Positions 1 to 8,868 of a stretch of DNA of 64,000 bases are shown here, one piece after another; the stretch's first letter is position 1, and each line of letters begins with the position of its first letter. The notes below the pieces were generated by a model. The model worked only from the letters and a program-made list of their open reading frames with translations. It had not been told where the DNA came from and ran no database searches. A program made the position numbers and the translations under genes. Origin of the DNA: Rhodoferax bucti (GTDB lineage Bacteria > Pseudomonadota > Gammaproteobacteria > Burkholderiales > Burkholderiaceae_C); the NCBI RefSeq assembly GCF_005876985.1, contig NZ_VAHD01000003.1, forward strand, positions 558,001 through 622,000, in the 5' to 3' direction.

Positions 1-2902
1 GATGGCCCCAGCGCTCCAGCAAAGCGATGGCGAGTTTCTGGTTGATGGCGTGGTCTTCCACCAGCAGCACCTGCAGCATGGGGTGCGTATCGCGGATGGA
101 GTGGCGCGTCACCAGCACCTCGGGCCGGAGCTTGTGGCTGTGCAGGACCTGCGAGAGCATTTGCACCAGCTCGTCGCGCGCAATCGGCTTGGAGAGGTAG
201 CCGGCAATGCCGATGTCACGGGAGCGCTGGCCGTCGCCCTTCATGCCCGCAGACGACAACAGCACCAAGGGCACCCCGCTGCAGCAACCCAGCTCGCGCA
301 TCTGCGCCGCTGTGGTGAAGCCGTCCATGCCGGGCATCTGGCCGTCCAGCAAAATCAAATCACACGGAGGCACCGCGGGCGCGACCTGGCAGCGGGCTTG
401 CAGCCAATCGAGCGCGGCCTGCCCGCCTGCAGCCTCGGTGCTGCGGGCACCCAGCGAATGCAGCAGGCCCGACAGCACATCGCGGTTGATCTTGTTGTCA
501 TCCACCACCAACACGTGCAAGCCTTCAAACCGCACCATGGCGTGCGACTCCACCGGCGCGGCTACATCCCGCACCAAGCTGGTAGTGAAGTGGAAGACGC
601 TGCCCTCGCCCGGGGTGCTCTCTACCCAGATGGAGCCGCCCATACCCTGCACCAAGCGCGCGCAAATGGTCAGACCCAGGCCAGTGCCGCCGTACTTGCG
701 GGTGGTGGAGCTGTCTTCCTGCGAAAACGCATCAAAAATGGTGCCCAGCTTGTCGGCCGGAATACCGATACCGGTGTCACTGATAGCCAGGTGCAACAGG
801 GCGCGGCCATCTGCATCTTTGTCTTGCGTGACGCGCAGCACCACCTCGCCCCGCTCGGTGAACTTGATCGCATTGCCCAGAATATTGACCAACACCTGGC
901 GCACCCGCCCGGGGTCGCCGATCAAGGCGCGCGGCACATCGGGCGCCACATCCCACACCAGCTCCAGGCCCTTGTCGTGGGCACGCAGGGCCACGGTTTT
1001 GAGCGTGTCGGCAATCGTGCGCTCCAGGTTGAAGGGGATGGACTCAATGTCCATCTTGCCGGCCTCGATCTTGGAGAAATCCAGAATGTCGTTGATCACC
1101 CGCAGCAAAGCCTCGGACGAGGTTTTGACGATATTGAGGTACTCCTGCTGCTCTTCGTCCAGGGTGGTGTCCAGCAACAGCTCAGTCATGCCCAGCACCC
1201 CGTTCATGGGGGTGCGGATTTCGTGACTCATATTGGCCAGGAAGTCCGACTTGGCGCGGTTGGCCGCCTCGGCGGCATCTTTGGCCTTTTGCAATTCCTG
1301 CGAGAAGTAGCGCGACTGGGTGATGTCGGTGAGGTAACCATTCCACACCACCTGCCCGTTGGCCAGCGTGCGCGGCTGCGATTCGCCATGCACCCAGCAA
1401 ATCTCCATGGTGTCGGCATTCATCAACCGGAAATCCAGGCTCGGGGCGCTCAGAGTCATGGCCGCCTCGGCAATCAGCTGCATCACGGCGGCCCGGTCCT
1501 CGGGGTGAATGCTTTGCACAAACACATCCGAGTTCGCGGTGACGGCCTCTACGCTGGCGCCTGTCATCGTCTCAATCGCGTGGCTCACAAATGGAATATG
1601 CAGGCTGCCATCGGCCCCGAGGCGGTACTGGAAGACCGCAACCGGAATGCGCTGCGTGACCTCGTGCAAGCGCTCATCGGCCTCTTTGAACTGCGTCACG
1701 TCCTGCCAAATGCCGGTGAACACCGTCGTGCCTTCCTGCACCGCATCGGCTTCAGGGTTGATCTCGGTGCGTATCCAGCGGATGGCATTGTCCGGCGTGC
1801 GGATGCGGTACTCCCCCCGCCATGCCTCACGGCGCTGGGCGGCGGCCTGGATACCGGCCAACACCGTGGGCAGATCTTCGGGCAGCACCTGCCGGGAGGC
1901 AATCGTGGGATCTTGCGCCAGCGCCTCCGGGCTGAAGCCACGCACTTCCATCACCCGGTCGCTCACAAAGGTGTAGCGCATCTCCTGCCCGCGCACCTGC
2001 ACCTGAAACACCACGCCCGGCAAGGTATTGGTGATGTGGCGCAGGCGGGCCTCTGCGGCCTTGATGTTGACCTCCATCCGCTTGCGCGCCGTGATGTCGG
2101 TGCGGATGGCAATGTACATATTGGGCTTGCCCGACTCATCGCGCAGCGGAACGATGGTGGCATCCACCCAGTAAAAGTGGCCGGCCTTGGCACGGTTGCA
2201 AATCTCGCCGCGCCACACCTTGCCAGAGCTGATCACCGCCCACAGGTTGGCAAAGTACACCTTGTCTTGCCGGCCCGAGTTGATCAGGCGGTGGTTCTGC
2301 CCCAGCAGCTCGGCGCGCGTGTAGCCACTGAGCTGGCAAAACTTGTCATTGGCATACATGATGTCGCCCGCCGCATTGGTCATGCTGACGATGGCGTGCT
2401 GGTCCAGGGCGAATTTCTGATTGGCCAGATCGGTCAGGGCGGCGTGCAAATCCTTCTGGCTGTCCTCTTTCTGGCGCACCAGGTTGCTCATGAGCGCGGA
2501 GAGGCTCTCCAGGTTGTCGTCCAGCAGCGGGGGGTGGTCGGGGTCCACCTCGGCCATAAGGGCGGCGGCCGTGCTGCGCAAAGACTCCATGGCGCGGGTG
2601 CGGCTGGCCAATTCGTCGCGCAGGCGGGTGTCGCTGGTGCTGAGGTCTTCTGAGCTCAGGGCCAGGCTCTGGCTCTTGCGCTCCAAATCATCATCGCTGC
2701 GGGAATAGGCCTGCTGCACCTCCCACACCAAGCCGCCCAGCCCGCGTAGGGCTTGGGTGGCTGCGGGAGACAGCCCGCCAAAATCGGCCAGCTGCTGCAG
2801 TTCGCGCTGGGCTTGCGCCCAGCCGTTGGGGTCCAGGCCCAAAGTACGCTGCACCTGGCTGACGAGCAAGGGGTGGTGCAAGGAGCTTTTTGCCACTGTC
2901 AT
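1..2902 (-). CDS. Multi-PAS hybrid histidine kinase/response regulator (partial, C-terminus off the window)
   Basis: Large cytoplasmic-looking sensor kinase read leftward and still open at base 1, so its C-terminus is missing. The N-terminal 100 residues or so are helical, without clear membrane segments. Three PAS/PAC-type modules follow (first about residues 150-290, with the core [17 protein letters not shown]). The HisKA domain has the H-box HEIRTPMNG with its histidine near residue 560, then a HATPase_c domain with NAIKFTERG and the glycine-rich DTGIGIP and GGTGLGL boxes. A first receiver domain has its phospho-acceptor Asp in [11 protein letters not shown] near residue 853. A second receiver starts near residue 940 ([11 protein letters not shown]), so the lost part probably ends that receiver and may add an Hpt domain as in BarA-like kinases. 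The ATG at 2902 lacks a good Shine-Dalgarno. Family assignment is firm; the signal is unknown. Confidence 0.9.
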   Translation of the reverse strand, partial: MTVAKSSLHHPLLVSQVQRTLGLDPNGWAQAQRELQQLADFGGLSPAATQALRGLGGLVWEVQQAYSRSDDDLERKSQSLALSSEDLSTSDTRLRDELASRTRAMESLRSTAAALMAEVDPDHPPLLDDNLESLSALMSNLVRQKEDSQKDLHAALTDLANQKFALDQHAIVSMTNAAGDIMYANDKFCQLSGYTRAELLGQNHRLINSGRQDKVYFANLWAVISSGKVWRGEICNRAKAGHFYWVDATIVPLRDESGKPNMYIAIRTDITARKRMEVNIKAAEARLRHITNTLPGVVFQVQVRGQEMRYTFVSDRVMEVRGFSPEALAQDPTIASRQVLPEDLPTVLAGIQAAAQRREAWRGEYRIRTPDNAIRWIRTEINPEADAVQEGTTVFTGIWQDVTQFKEADERLHEVTQRIPVAVFQYRLGADGSLHIPFVSHAIETMTGASVEAVTANSDVFVQSIHPEDRAAVMQLIAEAAMTLSAPSLDFRLMNADTMEICWVHGESQPRTLANGQVVWNGYLTDITQSRYFSQELQKAKDAAEAANRAKSDFLANMSHEIRTPMNGVLGMTELLLDTTLDEEQQEYLNIVKTSSEALLRVINDILDFSKIEAGKMDIESIPFNLERTIADTLKTVALRAHDKGLELVWDVAPDVPRALIGDPGRVRQVLVNILGNAIKFTERGEVVLRVTQDKDADGRALLHLAISDTGIGIPADKLGTIFDAFSQEDSSTTRKYGGTGLGLTICARLVQGMGGSIWVESTPGEGSVFHFTTSLVRDVAAPVESHAMVRFEGLHVLVVDDNKINRDVLSGLLHSLGARSTEAAGGQAALDWLQARCQVAPAVPPCDLILLDGQMPGMDGFTTAAQMRELGCCSGVPLVLLSSAGMKGDGQRSRDIGIAGYLSKPIARDELVQMLSQVLHSHKLRPEVLVTRHSIRDTHPMLQVLLVEDHAINQKLAIALLERWGH

Positions 2903-3042
2903 GCCGCGTCAGGAGAGTGAGGGTGGATCATGGTCGCAAGGGGACACGGTTCGAAGAAAAGGTCTACGTCCATGATACGGGGGTTTAGTGTTAAGCGCTA
3001 AGAAATTGACATATATCTCACACTTAACAATTTTACCAAATA

Positions 3043-4581
3043 TTAAGGCTTTTGGTACTGCTCCCGCAACAAGTTTTTCTGCACCTTGCCCATGGCGTTG
3101 CGAGGCAGTGCCTCCACCACCACGCAACGCTTGGGTACTTTGAAGTTGGCCAGCATGCCTTTGAGGGTGGCTACTACCTGCGCGCCATCCACCTGGTGGC
3201 CCGCTTTGGGCACCACCACGGCCACGCCCACTTCACCAAAATCAGCATCCGGCACACCCACCACGGCGCTCTCGTCCACGCCCGGCAGATTGTTGATGTA
3301 GCCCTCAATCTCGGCCGGGTAGACGTTGTAGCCGCCACTGATGATCAGGTCCTTGCTGCGGCCGACGATGGTCACATAGCCCTTGGCGTCGACATGGCCC
3401 ACGTCGCCGGTCTTGAAAAAACCATCGGCGGTGAACTCCTGCGCGGTTTTTTCAGGCATCTGCCAGTAGCCCTGAAACACATTGGGCCCTTTGACTTCAA
3501 TGCCACCCGTATCACCCGCCTTGGCGTCATGGCCGGCCTCGTCGCGCACCCGCAGTTGCACGCCCGGCAGCGGCTGCCCCACCGTGCCCACCACCCGCTC
3601 GCCATCCGTGGGTTTGCAGGGGTTGGAGGTGAGCATCACGGTTTCGGACATACCGTAGCGCTCCAGAATCGTGTGGCCGGTGCGCTCCTGCCACTGGCGG
3701 TGCGTGTCCACCAGCATGGGCGCAGAGCCAGAGATAAAAAGGCGCATGTTCCGGGTGGACTGGATATTGAGCCCCGCCTCGGCCAACAAGCGCACATACA
3801 GCGTGGGCACCCCCATGAACACCGTGGCCCGGGCCATCATGCGCAAGGTCGTTTGCGGCTCGAACTTGGCGCACCACAGCATCTTGCTGCCATTGATCAG
3901 CGCGCCGTGGATGGCCACAAACAAGCCATGCACATGGAAGATGGGCAGCGCGTGGATCAGCACATCGCCTGCTTTCCAATCCCAATACTTTTGCAGGACA
4001 CGGGCGTTGCTGAGCAGATTGCCATGGCTCAGCATGGCTCCCTTGCTGCGCCCCGTGGTACCGCTGGTGTAGATGATGGCGGCCAGATCGTTGGCAGCGC
4101 GCGGCACCGGCGTGTGGGTACGCGCAAAGGTGGACGCCCGCTCCAGCAACGTGCCGGTGCGGTCGTCATTGAGCGAAAACACATACTGCGTGCCGGCCAG
4201 AAACGCCATTTTGCTCAGCCAACCGAAGTTGCGGCCGGCGCACACCAGTACCGCCGGCTTGGCGTCGCCAATGAAATACTCCATCTCGGCACTCTGGTAA
4301 GCCGTGTTGAGCGGCAGGTACACCAGCCCCGCCCGCAGCGTGGCCAGGTACAGCACCAGTGCTTCCACCGATTTGTCCACCTGCACCGCCACGCGGGTGC
4401 CGGCCGGCAGGTCCAAAAAGGCGAACAGATTAGCCAGCATGGCGGTGGCCTCGTCCAGGTCGCGCCAGGAATAGTGCAAGCCGCTGTCCGTTTCGACGGC
4501 CGTGCTGTCCAAATCTGCTGGAAAGGCAGCGCGCAGTGCGGTGAAAAGGTTGTGGTCCATCGCAGAGGTAGTTGTGGTCAT
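3043..4581 (-). CDS. matB: Malonyl-CoA synthetase (malonate--CoA ligase)
   Basis: 512-residue member of the acyl-CoA synthetase (ANL) superfamily, expected to convert malonate, ATP and CoA to malonyl-CoA in the cytoplasm. Visible motifs are the P-loop-like YTSGTTGRSKGAM near residue 170, ERYGMSET in the middle, the hinge region TGDVGHVDAKGY, and the C-terminal catalytic lysine in NAMGKVQKNLL. Length fits MatB (about 500) rather than acetyl-CoA synthetase (about 650). The context is decisive: it is the last gene of a leftward cluster with a malonyl-CoA decarboxylase, a GntR regulator, a Bug-type binding protein and an enoyl-CoA hydratase. Substrate is inferred from this context. An internal ATG seven codons later is an alternative start; neither has a strong ribosome site. 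Confidence 0.88.
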   Translation of the reverse strand: MTTTTSAMDHNLFTALRAAFPADLDSTAVETDSGLHYSWRDLDEATAMLANLFAFLDLPAGTRVAVQVDKSVEALVLYLATLRAGLVYLPLNTAYQSAEMEYFIGDAKPAVLVCAGRNFGWLSKMAFLAGTQYVFSLNDDRTGTLLERASTFARTHTPVPRAANDLAAIIYTSGTTGRSKGAMLSHGNLLSNARVLQKYWDWKAGDVLIHALPIFHVHGLFVAIHGALINGSKMLWCAKFEPQTTLRMMARATVFMGVPTLYVRLLAEAGLNIQSTRNMRLFISGSAPMLVDTHRQWQERTGHTILERYGMSETVMLTSNPCKPTDGERVVGTVGQPLPGVQLRVRDEAGHDAKAGDTGGIEVKGPNVFQGYWQMPEKTAQEFTADGFFKTGDVGHVDAKGYVTIVGRSKDLIISGGYNVYPAEIEGYINNLPGVDESAVVGVPDADFGEVGVAVVVPKAGHQVDGAQVVATLKGMLANFKVPKRCVVVEALPRNAMGKVQKNLLREQYQKP

Positions 4582-4666
4582 AAAGGCTCTTCACACATCT
4601 GTTGAATGCAAAAAAATACGCTGGGTCTAGCGCAGCACCGTCGGCCCGCCCATGCAGTTAGCGCGC

Positions 4667-5491
4667 CTAAAACACCGGGCTGCGCTTGGCCAGAAAGGCC
4701 GCTATGCCCTCGCGGTGCTCGGCGGAGTCGGCATAGGCGTAGGGGTTGTTGCCAGCGCCCGGCTGTGCATTTGCTATGAAATCAGGAGCTTCTTGCGCAT
4801 ATTCCACGAGCGCTACAGGCCGATTAAATGCCCGAAGTGTTTGCTTGTTCAAGCGGGCCGCCTGTGGCGCCAAACCGGCGATGCGCACGGCTACATCACG
4901 GCAGGCATCGCCCAGCGTGTCGGGCGTGTGCACGCGGGTCAAAAAGCCGTGGCTCTGCATGGCCGCCGCATCAAACACCTCGGCAGCCAGCAGCATGGCG
5001 CGGGCTACGGTGGCACCCGCCAGCTGCCCCACCAGTGCAGCCTCCCGCGGCGCCATGGGGAAGCCCAGCCGCGCAATCGGTGCACCGAAGCGGGCGTTGT
5101 CGGCCGCCAGGCGCAGGTCGCAGCAACTGGCGATTTCCATGCCCGCGCCCATGCAGTTGCCCTCAATGCGCGCAAGGATGGGCACATCGCAATCCAGCAT
5201 GGCCTGCAAGCCGCCCCACACCTCTTGCTCATGGAAGTGGCGCAGCTGCGCCTCGTCAAAGCGAAAGGCCGGGTACTCGGCAATGTCGCCACCGGCACAG
5301 AAGTGCCCTTGGTCACCCTGCAGCAGCACGCAGCGCACGCGGGCGTCCTGCTGCACAGTGGTAAACACCGCCTTCAGCTCCGCCCACATGCTACGGGACA
5401 TGGCGTTGAACTTGCCCGTGTGGGTCAAGGTCAGGTGCCAGACGCCCGGGGTGCCGAAAGCATCCCGCTCGATTGCAATACCACCCGCCAT
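4667..5491 (-). CDS. Enoyl-CoA hydratase/isomerase family protein of the malonate cluster
   Basis: 274-residue crotonase-fold protein. The oxyanion-hole segments HFCAGGDIAEY (around residue 65) and GNCMGAGMEIASCCDLRLA (around residue 115) are present. It starts at an ATG preceded by AAGGAG at good spacing. It sits 8 bases upstream of nothing but the end of the Bug protein gene, so it is surely co-transcribed with the malonate genes. Its exact reaction is not evident from sequence; a role in metabolising the malonyl-CoA pathway product or a substituted malonate is inference. Residues about 226-240 (RPVALVEYAQEAPDF) are encoded by a copy of the dispersed 43-bp element, so part of its C-terminal region is repeat-derived. 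Confidence 0.85.
   Translation of the reverse strand: MAGGIAIERDAFGTPGVWHLTLTHTGKFNAMSRSMWAELKAVFTTVQQDARVRCVLLQGDQGHFCAGGDIAEYPAFRFDEAQLRHFHEQEVWGGLQAMLDCDVPILARIEGNCMGAGMEIASCCDLRLAADNARFGAPIARLGFPMAPREAALVGQLAGATVARAMLLAAEVFDAAAMQSHGFLTRVHTPDTLGDACRDVAVRIAGLAPQAARLNKQTLRAFNRPVALVEYAQEAPDFIANAQPGAGNNPYAYADSAEHREGIAAFLAKRSPVF
4773..4815 (+). repeat. Dispersed 43-bp element, copy 1 (inside enoyl-CoA hydratase gene)
   Basis: Fixed layout GCTnn-N7-nnAGC, CTTGCGCA-like block, N9, GGCGCTA. Here GCTAT/GGAGC flank the first loop, then CTTGCGCA and AGCGCTA. It is read on the opposite strand as residues about 226-240. Confidence 0.9.
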
Positions 5492-5499
5492 GTCGCTCC

Positions 5500-6525
5500 T
5501 TAGTCGAGTTTGGCGCCGGAGGCCTTGACCACCGCCGCCCAGCGCTTGATTTCCGCGTTCACAAAGCCGCCGAACTGCGAAGGCGTGAGTTTGCCGAATT
5601 CCGCACCGTTGTTGGCCCAGGCCGTCTTGATGTCGTCAGCACCGGCCAGGCGGTTCACCTCTTCGACCACGCGCGCCTGCACATCGGCGGGCGTGCCCTT
5701 GGGGGCCCACAGGCCGTACCAGGTGGTCACGGTGTAGTTGGGCAAGCCCAACTCAGCGGCACAAGGCACATCCGGGAAAGCGGGGCTGCGCTTGGTGCCG
5801 GACACCATCAGCGCCTTGATGCGCCCGCCCTTGATGTGGTTGGCGGATGAACCCAGCCCGTCAAACATCATGTCCACGCTACCGGCCATCAAATCCTGCA
5901 AGGCCGGACCGGCACCGCGGTAGGGAATGTGGGTGATGAAGGTGCCCGTTTGCTGCTTGAAGAGCTCGCCCGCCAAGTGGTGGGAGGTGCCACCGCCGGC
6001 AGAGCCGTAATTCATCTTGCCGGGGTTGGCTTTCACCTGGGCCAGAAAAGCCTTGAAGTCGCCGAGCACATTTTTGGGGTTCACCACCAGCACCTGGGGC
6101 ACGTTGGCCACCAGCGCGAGGGGGATGAAGTCTTTCTCAATGTCGTAGTCCAGCTTGGGATACATGCTGGGCGCAATCGCGTGGTGTACCGCCCCCATGA
6201 ACAGGGTGTAGCCATCCGGCTGCGCCTTGGCCGCAATGCTGGCGCCCAACGTGCCGCCTGCTCCGCCGCGGTTGTCGATCACCAGCTGGGTACCTGTGAG
6301 CTTGGCGAATTGGGCCGACATGGGGCGCGCAAACGCATCCGTGCCCCCACCCGCCGGAAACGGCACCACCAGCGTCACCGGCTTGGCGGGCCACTTGGCC
6401 TGCGCCAGTGCGCCTGCCGGTGCCAGCGCCCAGGCGGCCGCAGCCGCGGAACCTGCGCCCAGCAAACGCCGGCGGCTCAGGGCGGCATCCCGTGAGGGTG
6501 GAAAAAGCGTGTTGTCATTCACCAT
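5500..6525 (-). CDS. Bug-family (TctC-type) periplasmic substrate-binding protein
   Basis: Extracytoplasmic solute receptor of the tripartite tricarboxylate transporter type, about 341 residues. The N-terminus has a twin-arginine motif (SRRRLLGAG) followed by an Ala-rich hydrophobic stretch ending at ALAQA, so export by Tat is likely. The mature part has the Bug hallmarks KPVTLVVPFPAGGGTD and VIDNRGGAGG. The ATG at 6525 is chosen because AGGAGA lies just upstream; the frame runs 15 codons further up without a comparable site. No TctA or TctB membrane subunits lie nearby, so it is an orphan receptor. Given its position between malonyl-CoA decarboxylase and synthetase genes, malonate or a related dicarboxylate is the likely ligand (inference). 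Confidence 0.88.
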   Translation of the reverse strand: MVNDNTLFPPSRDAALSRRRLLGAGSAAAAAWALAPAGALAQAKWPAKPVTLVVPFPAGGGTDAFARPMSAQFAKLTGTQLVIDNRGGAGGTLGASIAAKAQPDGYTLFMGAVHHAIAPSMYPKLDYDIEKDFIPLALVANVPQVLVVNPKNVLGDFKAFLAQVKANPGKMNYGSAGGGTSHHLAGELFKQQTGTFITHIPYRGAGPALQDLMAGSVDMMFDGLGSSANHIKGGRIKALMVSGTKRSPAFPDVPCAAELGLPNYTVTTWYGLWAPKGTPADVQARVVEEVNRLAGADDIKTAWANNGAEFGKLTPSQFGGFVNAEIKRWAAVVKASGAKLD

Positions 6526-6569
6526 GTTTGTCTCCTGTTGGTATTGTTGGAAGAACCGTTGTATGCACA

Positions 6570-8063
6570 CTAAAAAAACAAATGGCTCACCGCACTGGCC
6601 ACCGGAATGCGGCCACTGGCCAGCCCTTCGCGGTGCTTGTCCAAGCGCTTGAGGTCGTAGAGGTAATTCACCATCAGCCCGTAAGACTGCTTGATGCCTT
6701 TGGGCGACGGATCACCCGCCCAGTTCAGCCGCTCCACCCGCGCGCCATTGCCCAAGTGAAAGCGCGCCACCGGGTCCAAGGGCTTGCCATGCACAGTCTC
6801 CCGGCCAAGATACTGCGCCGCGCAGCGCAGCAGCATCTGCTGTACCGGTGAACCGGCCTTGAGGGACAGGGGCGATTCCGCCGCCGCCAGAAAGTGCGCT
6901 GCCGTGACCGGCTCAAAGCCTGCGGCGCGGCCCAGCTCTTCGCGGGCTTTGTCGTCCAACTGCTCGAGCTGGGCCGTTGCGTTCTTCTGCAACCAGCTGC
7001 GGAAGCCGGGGATGGGCGAGAGCGTGGCAAAGGTCTTGAGCTGGGGGAACTCGGCCTTGAGGGTTTCGACCACCCGCTTGATCAGCGAGTCCCCGAAGCT
7101 CACGCCACGCAGTCCGTCCTGGGTGTTGCTGATGGAGTAAAAGATGGCCGTCGTGGCAGCGTTCAGATCAGCTGCGTCGGCGGATTCGTCCAAGAGCGGC
7201 GTGATGCAATCGGTGAGCGCATCCACCAACGCCACTTCCACAAAAATCAGGGGCTCATCCGGCAAGCGGGGGTGGAAGAAGCCGTAGCAGCGGCGGTCCG
7301 AGTCCAAGCGGTTTTTCACATCAGCCCAGCTTTTGATGTCGTGCACCGCTTCGTACTTGATGAGCTTTTCCACCAGCGAGGCCGGCGAATCCCAGCTGAT
7401 GCGACGCAGCTCCAGAAAGCCCACGTCAAACCAGGTGGAGAACATGTATTCCATCTCCACGTCCAGCGCCTGCAAACGCTTGTCGGTTTTGACGGCAGAC
7501 TGCATCTCTGCCCGCAGGTTGACCAGAAAGCGAATGCCGGTGGCGTCTGCACTAAAGCGCTGCAAGAGGCGCCGGCGTGGAGAGACAGTGGCGCGGCGGT
7601 AGTGCACCTCGGCGGCTGCCTCGTCCGGCGTGCCCAAGGCGGCCGCAAACTTGGCTTGGGCGGCCTGGGCCTTGACCGGGTCGGCGACAAACATTTCGCT
7701 CATCAGCAACCACAGGTCCAGCCGCCGGGCGGGTGTGGCACCGGCGTACCAAGCCATCAGGGCCGCGGCGCGGCGCCCGCCTTCAACCTCACTGACGCGC
7801 TCATCGATGACGGCCTGCAACTCCTGCAGGATGCGGCGCAACACGCGGGGCGAGAGCGCCTCATCCCCTTGGCGCAAGGTGGCCTGCAGGCGCTCGCGGG
7901 TGCTGCGTGGCCCCGTGCGCTTGGGCGCCGGAACGGTCGCATCGTTTGCTCCTTTTTTAGGAGCTGCTTGCGCAGACATTGCGGGCGCTAGAGCCGTATT
8001 TTCCTTAAAACTGCGCGGCAGCAGGCGGGCTACATTCCGGTTGATCCAGGAATCCTGTGTCAT
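6570..8063 (-). CDS. matA: Malonyl-CoA decarboxylase
   Basis: 497-residue malonyl-CoA decarboxylase, converting malonyl-CoA to acetyl-CoA and CO2. The sequence has the family core, including FHPRLPDEPLIFVEVAL, FYSISNTQDGLRGVSFGDSLIKRVV and the C-terminal HLGNGARVERLNWAGD with the conserved catalytic-region His and the NYLYDL segment. Its ATG overlaps the stop of the upstream GntR gene by 4 bases (ATGA), so the two are translationally coupled. Residues about 25-39 near the N-terminus (TALAPAMSAQAAPKK) come from a copy of the dispersed element and lie in a poorly conserved extension. With MatB it makes a malonate-to-acetyl-CoA route. Confidence 0.92.
   Translation of the reverse strand: MTQDSWINRNVARLLPRSFKENTALAPAMSAQAAPKKGANDATVPAPKRTGPRSTRERLQATLRQGDEALSPRVLRRILQELQAVIDERVSEVEGGRRAAALMAWYAGATPARRLDLWLLMSEMFVADPVKAQAAQAKFAAALGTPDEAAAEVHYRRATVSPRRRLLQRFSADATGIRFLVNLRAEMQSAVKTDKRLQALDVEMEYMFSTWFDVGFLELRRISWDSPASLVEKLIKYEAVHDIKSWADVKNRLDSDRRCYGFFHPRLPDEPLIFVEVALVDALTDCITPLLDESADAADLNAATTAIFYSISNTQDGLRGVSFGDSLIKRVVETLKAEFPQLKTFATLSPIPGFRSWLQKNATAQLEQLDDKAREELGRAAGFEPVTAAHFLAAAESPLSLKAGSPVQQMLLRCAAQYLGRETVHGKPLDPVARFHLGNGARVERLNWAGDPSPKGIKQSYGLMVNYLYDLKRLDKHREGLASGRIPVASAVSHLFF
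7948..7990 (+). repeat. Dispersed 43-bp element, copy 2 (inside matA)
   Basis: Near-consensus copy with a fully paired first stem GCTCC/GGAGC, block CTGCTTGCGCA and GGCGCTA followed by GAG. It is read on the opposite strand as residues about 25-39 of malonyl-CoA decarboxylase. Confidence 0.93.
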
Positions 8064-8728
8064 GCGAGTAACCTGCTCTTTCCGTGGCGGGCCAGCTCCC
8101 GCAAGGCATCGCGCTGGCGCATCAAATGGTTGCGCATGGCGGCATCAGCAGCATCGGCATCGCCCGCGCGGATGGCAGCAAACACGGCCAAGTGCTCACT
8201 CAGGCTCTGCTCCAGGCGGCCCGGAGCATGCAACTGCTGCAGCCGGGCCAGCTTGAGGATCTTGCGCAAATCCGCAATCACCTGGGCCAGCCAGCGGTTG
8301 TCCGCCAACGTGATGATGGCCTCATGGATGCTGTAGTTCGCGGCGTAGTAGTCGGGGATGCGGCGCGCAGCCGCATGGGCCTGCAGGCTGTCATGCAAAG
8401 TATCCAGCGCCGCAATATCGGCTGCCGTAGCCTTGCGGGTGGCCTCAAAGGCGCAACGCCCCTCGAGCATCGCAATCACGGGGAAGATTTCGTCCAAGTC
8501 CTGCTCGGTGACCTCGCTGACAAAACTGCCGCGACGGGGCTCATGGCGCACCAGGCCCTCGGCCGCCAGCACCTTGAGTGCCTCCCGCAAGGGGGTGCGG
8601 GAAATGGCCCATTCGGTGCACAGCGCGGCTTCGTCGATAAACGCACCCGCATGCAGAGCCCCTTCAAAAATACGGGACCGCAGCCGGTCGGCAACGTCGT
8701 CGTGCAAGGAATTGGGGACGGCTCGCAT
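8060..8728 (-). CDS. matR: GntR-family (FadR/FCD type) regulator of malonate genes
   Basis: 222-residue transcription factor with an N-terminal winged helix-turn-helix (residues about 8-75, with EWAISRTPLREALKVLAAEGLV) and a C-terminal all-helical FCD ligand-binding domain with the metal-binding type pattern around residues 105-200. It is the first gene of the leftward malonate operon and overlaps matA by 4 bases. About 35 bases upstream lies a pair of overlapping perfect inverted repeats that fit a GntR-type operator, so autoregulation by MatR with malonate or malonyl-CoA as effector is likely (inference; rhizobial MatR works on matABC this way). Confidence 0.88.
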   Translation of the reverse strand: MRAVPNSLHDDVADRLRSRIFEGALHAGAFIDEAALCTEWAISRTPLREALKVLAAEGLVRHEPRRGSFVSEVTEQDLDEIFPVIAMLEGRCAFEATRKATAADIAALDTLHDSLQAHAAARRIPDYYAANYSIHEAIITLADNRWLAQVIADLRKILKLARLQQLHAPGRLEQSLSEHLAVFAAIRAGDADAADAAMRNHLMRQRDALRELARHGKSRLLA

Positions 8729-8762
8729 GGGGTCGGTAGCGCTCCACAGGGTTTGTCGGTGT

Positions 8763-8792
8763 CACGTAATTTTTCATAATTACGTGTAATTA
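8763..8792. promoter_or_regulatory. Candidate MatR operator: overlapping inverted repeats
   Basis: CACGTAAT (8763-8770) and ATTACGTG (8779-8786) form one perfect inverted repeat. TAATTAC (8777-8783) and GTAATTA (8786-8792) form a second that overlaps it, giving three half-sites upstream of matR. This AT-rich island in a GC-rich region is placed where a repressor would block the operon promoter. Assignment to MatR is inference from position. Confidence 0.6.
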
Positions 8793-8820
8793 CAAACAAT
8801 GGTAAGGACCCGATGTGTTT

Positions 8821-8850
8821 TTTCGCCCCGTATTTACCCTTGGGGCGAAA
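8821..8850. other. Strong stem-loop between lgt end and matR
   Basis: TTTCGCCCC (8821-8829) pairs perfectly with GGGGCGAAA (8842-8850) around a 12-base loop. It lies just past the stop of lgt on the lgt transcript but is followed there by an A-rich, not U-rich, tract. It may protect or end the lgt message but is not a classic intrinsic terminator. Confidence 0.5.
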
Positions 8851-8868
8851 CCCTATTTCTGTTGAATG

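Noticed and set aside
2..2653. Long open frame on the + strand (about 880 codons) at the left edge
   Set aside because: It is antisense to the multi-PAS hybrid kinase, whose leftward frame shows clear PAS, H-box and receiver motifs. The + translation is His/Gln/Gly-rich low-complexity with no domain, as is usual for GC-rich antisense frames.
8821..8850. Stem-loop after lgt as a classic intrinsic terminator
   Set aside because: The stem is strong, but the U-tract is on the wrong side for the lgt transcript, so it is listed as a stem-loop only.
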